A DNA stretch of 64,000 nucleotides from Streptomyces longisporoflavus (GTDB lineage Bacteria; Actinomycetota; Actinomycetes; Streptomycetales; Streptomycetaceae). Location of the stretch: positions 1 to 64,000 of the forward strand of contig NZ_BMTR01000024.1 of NCBI RefSeq assembly GCF_014649775.1. Direction: 5' to 3'. The position numbers were made by a program, and so were the translations under genes. This document shows positions 33,858-42,794 of the stretch, in pieces; position 1 is the stretch's first letter, and each line of letters begins with the position of its first letter. The notes below the pieces were generated by a model. The model was not told the origin of the DNA, ran no database searches, and was given only the letters and a program-made list of their open reading frames with translations.

Positions 33858-34598
33858 TCAGGATCGACGGCGGGCGGTTCGCGGCCGGGTCGGTCCGTCG
33901 GCGCGGGCCCGCTCGAGCCCGTCGAGGATCAGGTCGAGTCCGAACATGAACTCGTCGCCGTGGTCGTATCCCGGCTGAAGGATGTGTTCTACGGTCATCT
34001 CGGTGAGGTGGGGATAGCGGCCCGAGGTGAGTTGCGCGTGCGGAGCGGGCGTGACTTTCGCCGACTTCTGCGCTGTCTCCGCCGTGGCGTCCTCCGCCGT
34101 TCCCTGCTCAGCCGTGGCGTCGAGGGGCAGGCTCGCCTCCTGGAGTGCGAAGCCGTAGATGTAGCTGTCCAGGACGGAGACCACATGGGCGGTCAACTCG
34201 ATCGTGAATCCCGCTGCGCGGAGCGTTGCGATCACGGCGTCGTGGTGGCGCAGGGTGGCCGGCCCCGGGGCGGCCCGTGACTCCATGAGGCCCGTCGCCC
34301 AGGGATGGCGGGACATGACCGTGCGGGCGGAGACGGCCCGGCGGCGCATGGCGGATTGCCAGTCGCTTTCGCCGGTCGGCAGGTCGATCTCCTCGAAAAC
34401 GGAGTCGATCATGCCGTCGAGCAGGTCGACCTTGTTCGCCACGTGACGGTACAACGACATTGCCTCGACACCGAGTTCCACGCCGAGCTTGCGCATGGTG
34501 AGCGAGTCGATCCCGTTCGCGTCGGCGAGCAGGACGGCAGTGCGCAGTACCCGCTCCCGGCTCAGCGGGGGCCGGGAACCGGCCTCGGCGTGGCTCAT
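33858..34598 (-). CDS. TetR-family regulator (TetR_C-type)
   Basis: This encodes 246 residues from the ATG at 34598 after GGAGAGAG. The HTH is VLRTAVLLADANGIDSLT with MRKLGVELGVEAMSLYRHV, typical of tetracycline-repressor-like members with the C-terminal TetR_C domain (SRHPWATGLMESR, VLDSYIYGFALQE). An Ala/Thr/Glu-rich insert follows residue 160. Its divergent partner is the DUF4389 membrane protein gene, and a 26-bp palindrome lies between them. Confidence 0.9.
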   Translation of the reverse strand: MSHAEAGSRPPLSRERVLRTAVLLADANGIDSLTMRKLGVELGVEAMSLYRHVANKVDLLDGMIDSVFEEIDLPTGESDWQSAMRRRAVSARTVMSRHPWATGLMESRAAPGPATLRHHDAVIATLRAAGFTIELTAHVVSVLDSYIYGFALQEASLPLDATAEQGTAEDATAETAQKSAKVTPAPHAQLTSGRYPHLTEMTVEHILQPGYDHGDEFMFGLDLILDGLERARADGPTRPRTARRRS

Positions 34599-34648
34599 CG
34601 GCTCTCTCCGGTCCCGCGCCTTGACGGTTGTCTTCAGCAAGCGTACGA

Positions 34649-34674
34649 CTTACAAAGTAAGCTTACGTTGTAAG
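34649..34674. promoter_or_regulatory. 26-bp palindromic TetR operator
   Basis: CTTACAAAGTAAG-CTTACGTTGTAAG is a palindrome with 12 of 13 arm positions matching and is AT-rich. It begins 50 bases upstream of the TetR start and ends 127 bases before the divergent DUF4389 start. It also contains nested CTTAC/GTAAG half-sites, suggesting two dimers or overlapping sites. Confidence 0.82.
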
Positions 34675-34801
34675 GGTCCGATCATGGTCTCCGAACAGCG
34701 CAGACCGAAGGGCCCATACGGGCAGCAGGTCGCCTGCGGGTCACGCACGCGGCGGCGCGAGGTCGCCGCACCCCATGCCGTGCCGTCCCAAGGAGGGCAC
34801 C

Positions 34802-35401
34802 ATGACACTGGCCACTCCCTACCCCGCTCAACTCGACCTTCGAAGCACACATCACGTGGCCCGCTGGCGGCCGCTGGTGCAGTGGCTCCTCGCGGTGCCG
34901 CAACTGCTGATCGCCTACGCGCTCAGCCTGCTGCGTAGCGTGCTGACCTTCATCGCCTTCTTCACCGTGCTGTTCACCCGGCGCATCCCCCGCCCGCTCT
35001 TCGACGCGATCGCCATGACCTTCCGCTACGAGTGGCGCGTCGCCAGCTACGTGCTGTTCCTGCGGGAGGATTACCCGCCCTTCGACTTCCAGTCCGCTTC
35101 AGGCGACGACGGGGTCGATCCGAACACCCTCGTGACGTTCACCTACCCCGAACGGATGTCGCGGTGGCAGCCCCTGGTCAAGTGGCTGCTCGCTGTCCCG
35201 CACTACCTGGTGCTGTTCGTGCTCAGCATGGCCGCGATGATCGCTGTGATCGCGGGATTCTTCGCTGTTCTGATCACCGGCGAATACCCTCCCGGGCTCC
35301 GGGCTTTCGTCGTGGGCGTCTATCGCTACAACCTGCGTGTGCAGGCATACGTCGGCCTGCTCACCGACAGTTACCCGCCCTTCAGCCTGCATGCCGGATG
35401 A
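34802..35401 (+). CDS. DUF4389-family membrane protein
   Basis: This encodes 199 residues. The ATG at 34802 follows AAGGAGGGCACC. Two related halves each contain a WRPLVQWLLAVPQLLIAYAL-like segment (34-54 and 123-143) followed by a second helix and a YRYEWRVASYV or YRYNLRVQAYV motif, ending in YPPF. This duplicated layout defines DUF4389. Four membrane segments are expected. The function is unknown; control by the adjacent TetR repressor is likely. Confidence 0.85.
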   Translation: MTLATPYPAQLDLRSTHHVARWRPLVQWLLAVPQLLIAYALSLLRSVLTFIAFFTVLFTRRIPRPLFDAIAMTFRYEWRVASYVLFLREDYPPFDFQSASGDDGVDPNTLVTFTYPERMSRWQPLVKWLLAVPHYLVLFVLSMAAMIAVIAGFFAVLITGEYPPGLRAFVVGVYRYNLRVQAYVGLLTDSYPPFSLHAG

Positions 35402-35458
35402 CGGACGCCCGGCATCAGAGGGCCGGGCGTGGCGTGACACCGGGAGAGGGGCCTGGCC

Positions 35459-36211
35459 TCAGCGTTCCTCGTAGGGGTCCGACGGCTCGGTGATCGCACG
35501 GACCGTCGTGGCGTCCAGCACGGGGGGCCAGGCCGCTGCCGGACCCAGCCTGCCCCGGGGGTGCCAGGTGCCCGTCACCGTCACCCATGCGTCGGCCTCC
35601 GGTGCCCCCGCGCCTCGGACCTCTGCCTTGACCGCGGTCGCGTCGGCGGCGCAGCACGCCACTTGCAGCCGGGTGACGTACCAGGTGCCGCCGTCGCCCG
35701 TGGAGACGAACCCGGTCAGGCGCACCGTGCGGTCGCGCAGCGAGTACCTGCTGTCGTAGGCGGCGCGGGAGCCGAACTCGGCCAGGCTCAACTCCACCGG
35801 GTCGCCGGCCGGAAGTGCGGGGAACGTGCCGACGTACTCCTCGGCACGCCGGGCTTCCTCCCGGGCCGCACTGTAGGAACCCAGCGCAGGCGGCGGGAAA
35901 CAGAGCAGCGCGACGGCGGGAAGAGCGAGCAGCCAGGCGATGCGCGGGCCGCCCGCGTGGGAGTGGCCGTGGTCCGGTCCGTCCTCGGCCGGGTGACCGT
36001 GCCCTTCGGTGCCGGGGGCACCCGTCCGTGCCGCTCGCACGGTCAGTGCACCCCGTAGCAGACCGAGCGATCCCAGCATCACCCCGGAGAGGATCAGATA
36101 GGGACGCAACCCTGCCTGTACGTACCGGAGGTAGAGGTCACTGAACAGCGAGATGCGCAGCACCGCGGCGCCCACCAGGAGCAAGAGAACGGCGGGACCG
36201 TACTTCCTCAC
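35459..36211 (-). CDS. TIGR03943-family membrane protein (zinc-associated)
   Basis: This encodes 250 residues from the GTG at 36211, overlapping the permease stop by three bases. Two N-terminal helices flank a His/Asp-rich loop (GHGHPAEDGPDHGHSH near residues 77-92), then comes a third helix and a C-terminal soluble domain with PVELSLAEFG and LQVACCAADATAV. TIGR03943 proteins are almost always paired with a DUF318-type permease and are usually Zur-regulated. The His-rich loop fits metal handling. It is the last gene of the aztA-permease-TIGR03943 unit. Confidence 0.88.
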   Translation of the reverse strand: MRKYGPAVLLLLVGAAVLRISLFSDLYLRYVQAGLRPYLILSGVMLGSLGLLRGALTVRAARTGAPGTEGHGHPAEDGPDHGHSHAGGPRIAWLLALPAVALLCFPPPALGSYSAAREEARRAEEYVGTFPALPAGDPVELSLAEFGSRAAYDSRYSLRDRTVRLTGFVSTGDGGTWYVTRLQVACCAADATAVKAEVRGAGAPEADAWVTVTGTWHPRGRLGPAAAWPPVLDATTVRAITEPSDPYEER

Positions 36212-37257
36212 AGCAGCCACCACCCCACGAGCACACTGCCCAACACCGCGGTCACCCAGGTGGCGGACGAGAACCGCAGGGCGAACTCCCGCCCGAACGT
36301 GCCCGCCTGGAGCGCGAACAGCTTGAGGTCGACCATCGGCCCGACCACCATGAAGGCCAGCTGGGCCACCGGTCCGAACCCGCTCAGCGACGCGGCGACG
36401 AAGGCGTCCGCCTCGCTGCACACGCACAACACCACGGCGAGCAGGGCCAGGAGCAGGACCGACACCCAGGCGGATGCCGTGAAGACGTCGAGCAGCGCTC
36501 GCGGCACGGCGATGTTGAAGGTCGCTGCCGCGCCCGCTCCCACCACCAAAAAGCCCCCGGCGTGCAGGAAGTCGTGTTGCAGCCCCGCCACGAAGGCACC
36601 CGCGCGTGAGGTGCCGGATTCGGCCGCCGGTCTCGACGACAGGCGAAGCCACTGCGTGCGGCCGAAGCGCGCCCACAGCCAGCCCATGGCCACGGCGGTG
36701 GCGAGCGAGGCGGTGAACCGAGCTACCACCATCATCGGTTGGCCGGGGAACGCGAGCGACGTGGCGACGAGCACGACGGGGTTGATCGCGGGAGCGGAGA
36801 GCAGGAAGGCGAGCGCTGCCGCTGGGGCGACCCCGCGCCGCATCAGACTGCCGGCCACCGGCACGGACGCGCACTCGCATCCGGGCAGGACCGCACCGGC
36901 CGCGCCCGCCACCGGCACCGCCAGCGCCGGACTGCGCGGCAGCAAGCGGGAGAAGACCCGCCCGGGGACGAGCGCGCCGACGGCCGCGGAGACCAACGCG
37001 CCGAGCAGGAGGAACGGCACCCCCTGGACGACGACGGCGGTGAACACGGTCCACCAGGCCGCGACGGGCGGTGTGTAGAGGTCGAGCGCGAGCATCGGCC
37101 CGAGCAGGACGGCGACCGTGACGATGGTGAGGAGTGCGAGTGCGCCGAGCAGGAGCTGCACGCAGATCCGCATGGTCAGGCGCACGGCGTCGGCGAATCC
37201 GCCACGTCTCCCCGCGTACTTCTGATCGCTCACGTAACTCGCTTCGCCGTTGCGCAT
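36208..37257 (-). CDS. DUF318/ArsP-like permease
   Basis: This encodes 349 residues with about eight membrane segments. The central motif LPGCECASVPVAGSLMRRGV carries the Cys-x-Cys pair typical of this permease family, followed by FLLSAPAINPVVL. A second conserved block is VLCVCSEADAFVAASL. Together with TIGR03943 proteins it forms a two-component system repeatedly seen in zinc-deprivation regulons, proposed to move a metal or metal-binding factor. It is co-directional with aztA, 88 bp downstream of it. Confidence 0.87.
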   Translation of the reverse strand: MRNGEASYVSDQKYAGRRGGFADAVRLTMRICVQLLLGALALLTIVTVAVLLGPMLALDLYTPPVAAWWTVFTAVVVQGVPFLLLGALVSAAVGALVPGRVFSRLLPRSPALAVPVAGAAGAVLPGCECASVPVAGSLMRRGVAPAAALAFLLSAPAINPVVLVATSLAFPGQPMMVVARFTASLATAVAMGWLWARFGRTQWLRLSSRPAAESGTSRAGAFVAGLQHDFLHAGGFLVVGAGAAATFNIAVPRALLDVFTASAWVSVLLLALLAVVLCVCSEADAFVAASLSGFGPVAQLAFMVVGPMVDLKLFALQAGTFGREFALRFSSATWVTAVLGSVLVGWWLL

Positions 37258-37345
37258 CCACTGTTCCCGACCGGCCGGCGGCCCTCGGTGCGGTGATCAC
37301 ACGGTGCCGAGCGGAACCGGCGCGGGCCGCCCGTATCCGGCCGCT

Positions 37346-38080
37346 TCACGCCGGTTGCCAGATCCGGGACAGGGCCGTGGGGGTGAGTACCTGCTCGGGC
37401 GGGCCCTGCCCGACCAGCCGTCCGTCGCTGAGGAGCAGGCAGGCGTCGGCCGAGCGGGCGGCCTCCAGGTCGTGGGTGGCCTGGACGACGGTCGTGCCGT
37501 CGGCGACAAGTTCCGTCAGCAGCGCAGTGATCCGCTGCCGGGCTTCGGGGTCGAGCCCGGTGGTCGGCTCGTCCAGGAGCAGCAGGTCGGATTGTTGGGC
37601 GAGGCCCTGGGCGATCAGGACGCGCTGACGTTGCCCGCCGGACAACTCGCCGAGCTGGCGGGTGGCCAGGTCGGCGATGCCCAGTCGTTCCATGGCGGAT
37701 TCGACCACGCTGTGGTCCTGGTGGGTCGGCCGCCGCCACAGCCCTCGCTCTTGCCAGCGGCCCATCTCCACGGTCTGCCGTGCCGTGAGGGGGAGTGTGT
37801 CGCCCACGGCGCCGCGCTGCGGGACGAAGGCAGGGGGGCGGCCTTCTGCGTAGCGGAGCTGTCCGGATGTGGTGTCGATCACTCCGGCGATGACGCCGAG
37901 CAGCGTGGACTTACCGCTGCCGTTCGGTCCGACGAGCGCTGTCATGGCCAAGGCCGGTATGGAGGCGCTGAGTTGGCGGAGTACTGGACGGCCGGGGTAG
38001 CCCGCGTCCAGGTCGCTGAACCGGAGGCGCTCGCTCCCCGGGGCGTCGCCGGGCGGTGCCGGTGGGTGGTTTTTGAACAT
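37346..38080 (-). CDS. aztA: Zinc ABC transporter ATPase AztA
   Basis: This encodes 244 residues from the ATG at 38080; the ATG at 38089 is possible, but a TACAAT -10 element ends seven bases before 38080, so a leaderless start there fits best. ATPase motifs are complete: Walker A GPNGSGKST, signature LSGGQRQRV, Walker B LLLLDEPTT and switch His in QATHDLE. It pairs with AztB and AztC to import zinc. It is divergent from aztB, which is odd for an ABC system, and shares a 23-bp promoter region with it. Confidence 0.9.
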   Translation of the reverse strand: MFKNHPPAPPGDAPGSERLRFSDLDAGYPGRPVLRQLSASIPALAMTALVGPNGSGKSTLLGVIAGVIDTTSGQLRYAEGRPPAFVPQRGAVGDTLPLTARQTVEMGRWQERGLWRRPTHQDHSVVESAMERLGIADLATRQLGELSGGQRQRVLIAQGLAQQSDLLLLDEPTTGLDPEARQRITALLTELVADGTTVVQATHDLEAARSADACLLLSDGRLVGQGPPEQVLTPTALSRIWQPA

Positions 38081-38094
38081 GGTTGTCATTGTAG
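38080..38094. promoter_or_regulatory. Degenerate Zur-like site with back-to-back leaderless promoters (aztA/aztB)
   Basis: TGGTTGTCATTGTAG shares 9 of 15 positions with the clear Zur-like box at 43280-43294 and the same central C. It covers the -10 elements of both promoters: TACAAT on the minus strand (38093-38088) and TAGGGT on the plus strand (38092-38097). Symmetry is poor, so binding is plausible but unproven. Confidence 0.42.
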
Positions 38095-38103
38095 GGTGCT
38101 CGC

Positions 38104-39000
38104 ATGGAGTGGTTGACGGCCCCTTTCGAGGTGGCCTTTGTGCAGCGGGCCCTGTGGGCCGGGATTCTGGTGTCGGCGATATGCGCCCTCGCGGGGACGT
38201 GGGTGGTGCTGAGGGGGATGGCCTTCCTCGGTGACGCCATGTCCCACGGCCTGCTGCCCGGCGTCGCGGTCGCCGCGCTGCTCGGGGGCAACCTGCTGGT
38301 GGGGGCGGTGGTGAGCGCGGTCGTCATGACGGCCGGTGTCACCGCCCTCGGCCGAACTCCGAGGCTGTCCCAGGACACCGGCATCGGTCTGCTCTTCGTC
38401 GGCATGCTGTCCCTCGGCGTCATCATCGTGTCGCGCTCGCAGTCGTTCGCCGTGGACCTCACCGGGTTCCTCTTCGGTGACGTCCTCGCCGTACGCGAGA
38501 GCGACTTGATCCTCCTGGGGGCGGCGCTGGTCCTTGCGCTGGTCGTCTCGGTGTTCGGTCACCGTGCCTTCCTGGCCCTCGCGTTCGACGAACGCAAGGC
38601 ACGGACGCTCGGCCTGCGTCCTCGACTGGCGCACGCCGTGCTGCTCGGGCTGCTGGCCCTGGCCATCGTCGCCTCCTTCCACATCGTGGGCACGCTGCTC
38701 GTACTCGGCCTGCTCATCGCCCCGCCGGCGGCAGCCCTGCCCTGGGCGCGCAGCGTCCGCGGCGTCATGAGCCTCGCCGCGGCGCTCGGCGCGGCCGCCA
38801 CCTTCGGCGGCCTGCTGCTCTCCTGGCACCTGAGCACCGCCGCCGGCGCGACCGTCTCGGCCCTCGCCGTCAGCCTCTTCTTCTTGTCCCACCTGGCGTC
38901 CGGGTGGCGGCACCGGCGTCGTGCCCGCCGCGCCGGGCTTCCCGCCCGTGCCGCCACGTTCACCGCAAACGCCCCCACGACCCGACCGAACGAAACCTGA
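38104..39000 (+). CDS. aztB: Zinc ABC transporter permease AztB
   Basis: This encodes 298 residues with about eight or nine membrane segments, the MntB/ZnuB fold. Conserved stretches are RALWAGILVSAICALAGTWV, FLGDAMSHGLLPGVA (signature near residue 40) and GTLLVLGLLIAPPAAAL. The ATG follows TAGGGT by six bases, so it is probably leaderless. It is followed at 11 bp by the AztD gene and then AztC, forming the plus-strand zinc operon. Confidence 0.9.
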   Translation: MEWLTAPFEVAFVQRALWAGILVSAICALAGTWVVLRGMAFLGDAMSHGLLPGVAVAALLGGNLLVGAVVSAVVMTAGVTALGRTPRLSQDTGIGLLFVGMLSLGVIIVSRSQSFAVDLTGFLFGDVLAVRESDLILLGAALVLALVVSVFGHRAFLALAFDERKARTLGLRPRLAHAVLLGLLALAIVASFHIVGTLLVLGLLIAPPAAALPWARSVRGVMSLAAALGAAATFGGLLLSWHLSTAAGATVSALAVSLFFLSHLASGWRHRRRARRAGLPARAATFTANAPTTRPNET

Positions 39001-39011
39001 GGCGATCTCCC

Positions 39012-40250
39012 TTGTTCGTCCGAAGAAACGTCATACCCCTGGTGCCTGCACTCCTGTCCGTGGTCTTGCTGACCGCGGGTTGCGCCGGCCAGGACGACGC
39101 CAAGTCCAGCTCCGAAAGCCCCTCTTCCTCCGCCACCCCCCACGGCTACGTCGAGGGTGCCGAAGAGGCCGCCGAGCAGCAGTCCCGGCTCCTTCTCGGC
39201 GACCCCGGCACCGGCGACACCCGAGTGCTGGACCTGATCACCGGCAAGACCCACGACACGGCTCGCAGAGCCGGTGCCACCGAACTCACCACGGACGGCC
39301 GCTTCGGCTACTTCCACGGCGCGGACGGCACCCACGTCCTCGACAGCGGTGCCTGGATGGTCGACCACGGAGACCACGTGCACTACTACCGCGCGAAGAT
39401 CCGACAGGTGGGCCAAATCCCCGGCGGCGCCGGCACGAGCATCCGCAGCGATGCGGGCGTCACGGTGGTCACGGCAGCGGACGGCAAGACGGACGTATAC
39501 GCCCGTGCCGATCTGGAGAAGGGTGCCCTCTCCGCCCCCGACCACCTCCCGGGTACCTATGCCGGGGCCGTCGTGCCGTACGCGGAACACCTGGTCGCCC
39601 TCACGAGCGACGGCGACGCCGCCGCGAAGGTCGTTGTGCTCGACCGGTCCGGCAAGCGCGTCGTCGCTCCGGAGTCCCGGTGCAAGGACCCCAAGGGGGA
39701 CGCGGTCACCCGGCGGGGGATCGTCCTCGGGTGCGCCGACGGTGCGTTGCTCGTCCACGAGGACGACGGCACCTTCGCCGCCGAGAAGATCCCGTACGGC
39801 AAGGACGTGCCGAAGGCGGAGCGGGCCACGGAATTCCGGCACCGGCCGGGCAGCACCACGCTCACCGCACCGGCGGGGAAGGACGCCGTCTGGGTCCTGG
39901 ACGTCACCGAGCGTTCCTGGAAGCGAGTGGAGACCGGCCCCGTGGTCGCCGCCAACACCGCCGGTGAAGGCGCCCCGCTCGTCGTCCTGGAGACCGACGG
40001 AGCCCTGCACGGTTACGACATATCCACCGGCAAGGAGACCGCGGTCACCAAGCGTCTGCTGAAGGACGTCCCCGAGGCCGCCACCGGTAAGGCCGCGGCG
40101 CAGGTGATCGAGGTCGACCGGAGCCGGGCCTACCTCAACGATCCCGCGGGCAAGCGCGTGTACGAGATCGACTACAACGACAATCTCCGTGTCGCCCGCA
40201 CCTTCGAGCTGGAGATCCGGCCGTCCCTGATGGCGGAGACGGGCCGATGA
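39012..40250 (+). CDS. aztD: AztD-type periplasmic zinc chaperone, copy 1 (lipoprotein)
   Basis: This encodes 412 residues from a TTG at 39012, with GAGG nine bases upstream. Lipobox LTAGC has Cys24. The propeller-like body includes the His cluster DHGDHVHYY at 118-126, a hallmark zinc motif of AztD chaperones that hand zinc to AztC. Positions where the other copy has GHVVRH and PHHGVA read GTSIRSD and TYAGAVV here, so those histidines are missing. The stop overlaps the AztC start by four bases, indicating coupled synthesis. Confidence 0.83.
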   Translation: MFVRRNVIPLVPALLSVVLLTAGCAGQDDAKSSSESPSSSATPHGYVEGAEEAAEQQSRLLLGDPGTGDTRVLDLITGKTHDTARRAGATELTTDGRFGYFHGADGTHVLDSGAWMVDHGDHVHYYRAKIRQVGQIPGGAGTSIRSDAGVTVVTAADGKTDVYARADLEKGALSAPDHLPGTYAGAVVPYAEHLVALTSDGDAAAKVVVLDRSGKRVVAPESRCKDPKGDAVTRRGIVLGCADGALLVHEDDGTFAAEKIPYGKDVPKAERATEFRHRPGSTTLTAPAGKDAVWVLDVTERSWKRVETGPVVAANTAGEGAPLVVLETDGALHGYDISTGKETAVTKRLLKDVPEAATGKAAAQVIEVDRSRAYLNDPAGKRVYEIDYNDNLRVARTFELEIRPSLMAETGR

Positions 40251-41206
40251 GCGCGCGTGTGCGGGCAGCGCGGGTGCGCGCCGCGCTGTTGACCCTGGTC
40301 GCCTTCTTTGTCGTCGCCGGTACGGCGTCCGGCTGTGCGGGTGGCGATGAGCGGCCCCGGGTCGTGGTGACGACCAACATCCTCGGTGACATCACCCGGG
40401 AAATCGTCGGGGACGAGGCGGACGTCAGTGTCCTGATGAAGCCCAACGCCGACCCGCACTCGTTCGGCCTGTCGGCCGTACAGGCCGCCGAGTTGGAGAA
40501 CGCCGACCTCGTCGTCTACAACGGCCTGGGCCTTGAGGAGAACGTCCTGCGGCACGTGGAGGCGGCCCGCGAATCAGGGGTGGCCACCTTCGCGGCCGGC
40601 GAGGCGGCCGATCCCCTCACCTTCCACGCCGGCGAGGAGGGCGGCCCCGACGCCGGGGCCGGCGAGCCGGACCCGCACTTCTGGACCGACCCCGACCGCG
40701 TGCGCGAGACGGTCGGCCTGATCACCGACCAAGTCGTGGAACACGTCGACGGCGTGCGCGAGAAGGCCGTCCGGGACAACGCCGAACACTACGACGGACA
40801 ACTCGCCGACCTCACCACCTGGATGGAGAAGTCCTTCGCGGACATCCCCGAGGACCGCCGCGCCCTGGTGACCAACCACCACGTCTTCGGGTACCTGGCC
40901 GAGCGCTTCGGCTTCCGAGTGATCGGCGCGGTCATCCCCAGCGGCACCACACTCGCCTCACCGAGCTCCTCCGACCTGCGCTCCCTCACCCGGGCCATGG
41001 AGAAGGCCGAGGTGCGCACCGTCTTCGCCGACTCCTCCCAGCCCACCCGGCTCGCAGAGGTCCTGCGCCAGGAGATGGGCGGCGAGGTGGACGTCGTCTC
41101 CCTGTACTCCGAGTCGCTGACCGAGAAGGGCAAGGGCGCCGGCACCTACCTGGAAATGATGCGCGCCAACACCTCGGCCATGGCCGAAGGCCTCACCGGT
41201 GACTGA
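40247..41206 (+). CDS. aztC: Zinc ABC transporter substrate-binding lipoprotein AztC
   Basis: This encodes 319 residues. Lipobox TASGC has Cys30. It is a cluster A-I metal-binding protein with expected ligands His71 (ADPHSF), His144 (DPHFW), His211 or 212 (TNHHVFGY) and Asp262 (FADSSQ). The loop between the first two ligands is short and poor in His, unlike ZnuA proteins, which fits dependence on an AztD chaperone. The start overlaps the upstream aztD stop (ATGA). Confidence 0.9.
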   Translation: MSARVRAARVRAALLTLVAFFVVAGTASGCAGGDERPRVVVTTNILGDITREIVGDEADVSVLMKPNADPHSFGLSAVQAAELENADLVVYNGLGLEENVLRHVEAARESGVATFAAGEAADPLTFHAGEEGGPDAGAGEPDPHFWTDPDRVRETVGLITDQVVEHVDGVREKAVRDNAEHYDGQLADLTTWMEKSFADIPEDRRALVTNHHVFGYLAERFGFRVIGAVIPSGTTLASPSSSDLRSLTRAMEKAEVRTVFADSSQPTRLAEVLRQEMGGEVDVVSLYSESLTEKGKGAGTYLEMMRANTSAMAEGLTGD

Positions 41207-41294
41207 CCAACTTCCCCCGAGGACCGGCGCATCGACCGCCGGCCGCCCACCACACAATCCCGCGCCCCCCGGGGCCGGAGAGGACATACACACA

Positions 41295-42494
41295 ATGAAC
41301 AGGTCGACACGCGCCAGAATGCTCACGGGGGCGGCCCTCGCCCTGACGACGTCCATGGCACTGACCGCCTGCGGCGGCAGCGACGACGTCTCGTCCGACG
41401 CCGAGCCGACGCAGACGAAGAGCAGCAAGGCCACCGCGGTCAAGAACCCGCTGGTCGCCTCCTACGACGGCGGACTGTACGTACTCGACGGCGAGAGCCT
41501 GAAGTTGGCGAAGACCGTCGAGCTGCCCGGATTCAACCGGGTCAACCCGGCGGGCGACAAAGACCACGTCATGATCTCCACCGACAGCGGCTTCCGCGTG
41601 TTCGACGCGGCCCGGCAGTCCTTCACGGACGCCGATTTCAAGGGTTCGAAGCCCGGTCACGTCGTACGGCACGGCGGCAAGACAACCCTGTTCACCGACG
41701 GTACGGGCAAGGTGAACGTCTTCGATCCCGCAGACCTGGCCGACGGGAAGCAGCCGCAAGACCGGAACTACACCTCCGCCAAGCCCCACCACGGCGTCGC
41801 CATCGAACTGGCCAACGGTGAACTCGTCAGCACCCTGGGCACCGAGGAGAAGCGCACCGGCGCCCTCGTCCTGAACAAGAAGAACAAGGAGATCGCACGC
41901 GCCGAGAACTGCCCGGGTGTCCACGGAGAGGCCGCCGCCAAGGGTGAGGTGGTCGGTCTCGGCTGTGAGGACGGCGTACTGCTCTACAAGGAGGGCAAGT
42001 TCACCAAGGTCGACGCCCCCGACGACTACGCCCGCATCGGCAACCAGGCCGGCAGCGACGTCTCCCCGGTCCTCCTGGGCGACTACAAGACCGACCCCGA
42101 GGCGGAACTGGAACGGCCCACCCGCATATCCCTGATCGACACCCGCACGGCGAAGATGAAGCTGGTCGACCTCGGCACCAGCTACTCCTTCCGTTCGCTC
42201 GCCCGTGGCCCGCACGGCGAAGCCCTGGTGCTCGGCACCAACGGTGTTCTCCACGTCATCGACCCGGAGACCGGGAAGGTGGACAGGAAGATCGAAGCGG
42301 TCGGCGACTGGACGGAGCCCCTGGACTGGCAGCAGCCCAGGCCCACCCTCTTCGTCCGTGACCACACGGCGTACGTCTCGGAGCCGGGCAAGCGCCAACT
42401 GCACGCCTTCGACCTGGACTCGGGTAAGAAGCTGAAGTCCGTGAAGCTGCCGAAGAGCACCAACGAACTCTCCGGAACGGTGGACGGTCACTGA
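41295..42494 (+). CDS. AztD-like lipoprotein, copy 2
   Basis: This encodes 399 residues from the ATG at 41295. Lipobox LTACG has Cys26. Propeller repeats resemble AztD: LYVLDGESL, HVMISTDSGFRVFD, VNVFDPADLADGK and VLHVIDPETGKVD. It retains GHVVRHGG (121-128) and PHHGVA (164-169) but has no counterpart of the DHGDHVHYY cluster of copy 1. The two copies therefore carry different halves of the expected His set. It is the last gene of the aztB-D-C-D operon, with an 88-bp gap after aztC and a strong terminator behind it. Confidence 0.8.
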   Translation: MNRSTRARMLTGAALALTTSMALTACGGSDDVSSDAEPTQTKSSKATAVKNPLVASYDGGLYVLDGESLKLAKTVELPGFNRVNPAGDKDHVMISTDSGFRVFDAARQSFTDADFKGSKPGHVVRHGGKTTLFTDGTGKVNVFDPADLADGKQPQDRNYTSAKPHHGVAIELANGELVSTLGTEEKRTGALVLNKKNKEIARAENCPGVHGEAAAKGEVVGLGCEDGVLLYKEGKFTKVDAPDDYARIGNQAGSDVSPVLLGDYKTDPEAELERPTRISLIDTRTAKMKLVDLGTSYSFRSLARGPHGEALVLGTNGVLHVIDPETGKVDRKIEAVGDWTEPLDWQQPRPTLFVRDHTAYVSEPGKRQLHAFDLDSGKKLKSVKLPKSTNELSGTVDGH

Positions 42495-42521
42495 CCGGTC
42501 CTCTCCCCAAGGGCTTCTCCC

Positions 42522-42556
42522 GGAGCGCCCGCCGACAGACGGTCGGCGGGCGCTCC
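42522..42556 (+). terminator. Strong terminator of the azt operon
   Basis: A perfect 15-bp stem, GGAGCGCCCGCCGAC-AGACG-GTCGGCGGGCGCTCC, begins 28 bases after the last azt stop codon. It may act in both directions. The following 238 bases up to the Fur-family stop contain no convincing gene, only an unassigned minus-strand frame with a hydrophobic patch. Confidence 0.85.
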
Positions 42557-42794
42557 ACGCTGCCGTGACAGGGGATCATGCGAGCGCGGCGGAGGCCGGT
42601 GTGTCCTGCTGCACCGACCGTCCGGCAGGTCAGGGAGACGGTGCGAGATCGTCGTGACGTACGGGCTCGTGGGAACGCAACCGCCGAGGGCGAGCAGGAT
42701 GCCGCCTTCGCCGGAGACGACCGCGAAGACCACGCTGGGCAGGGGCACGGGGACGCCGGGGCTTGATGTGCGCTCCATCGGCAGTTGGCCGCCT

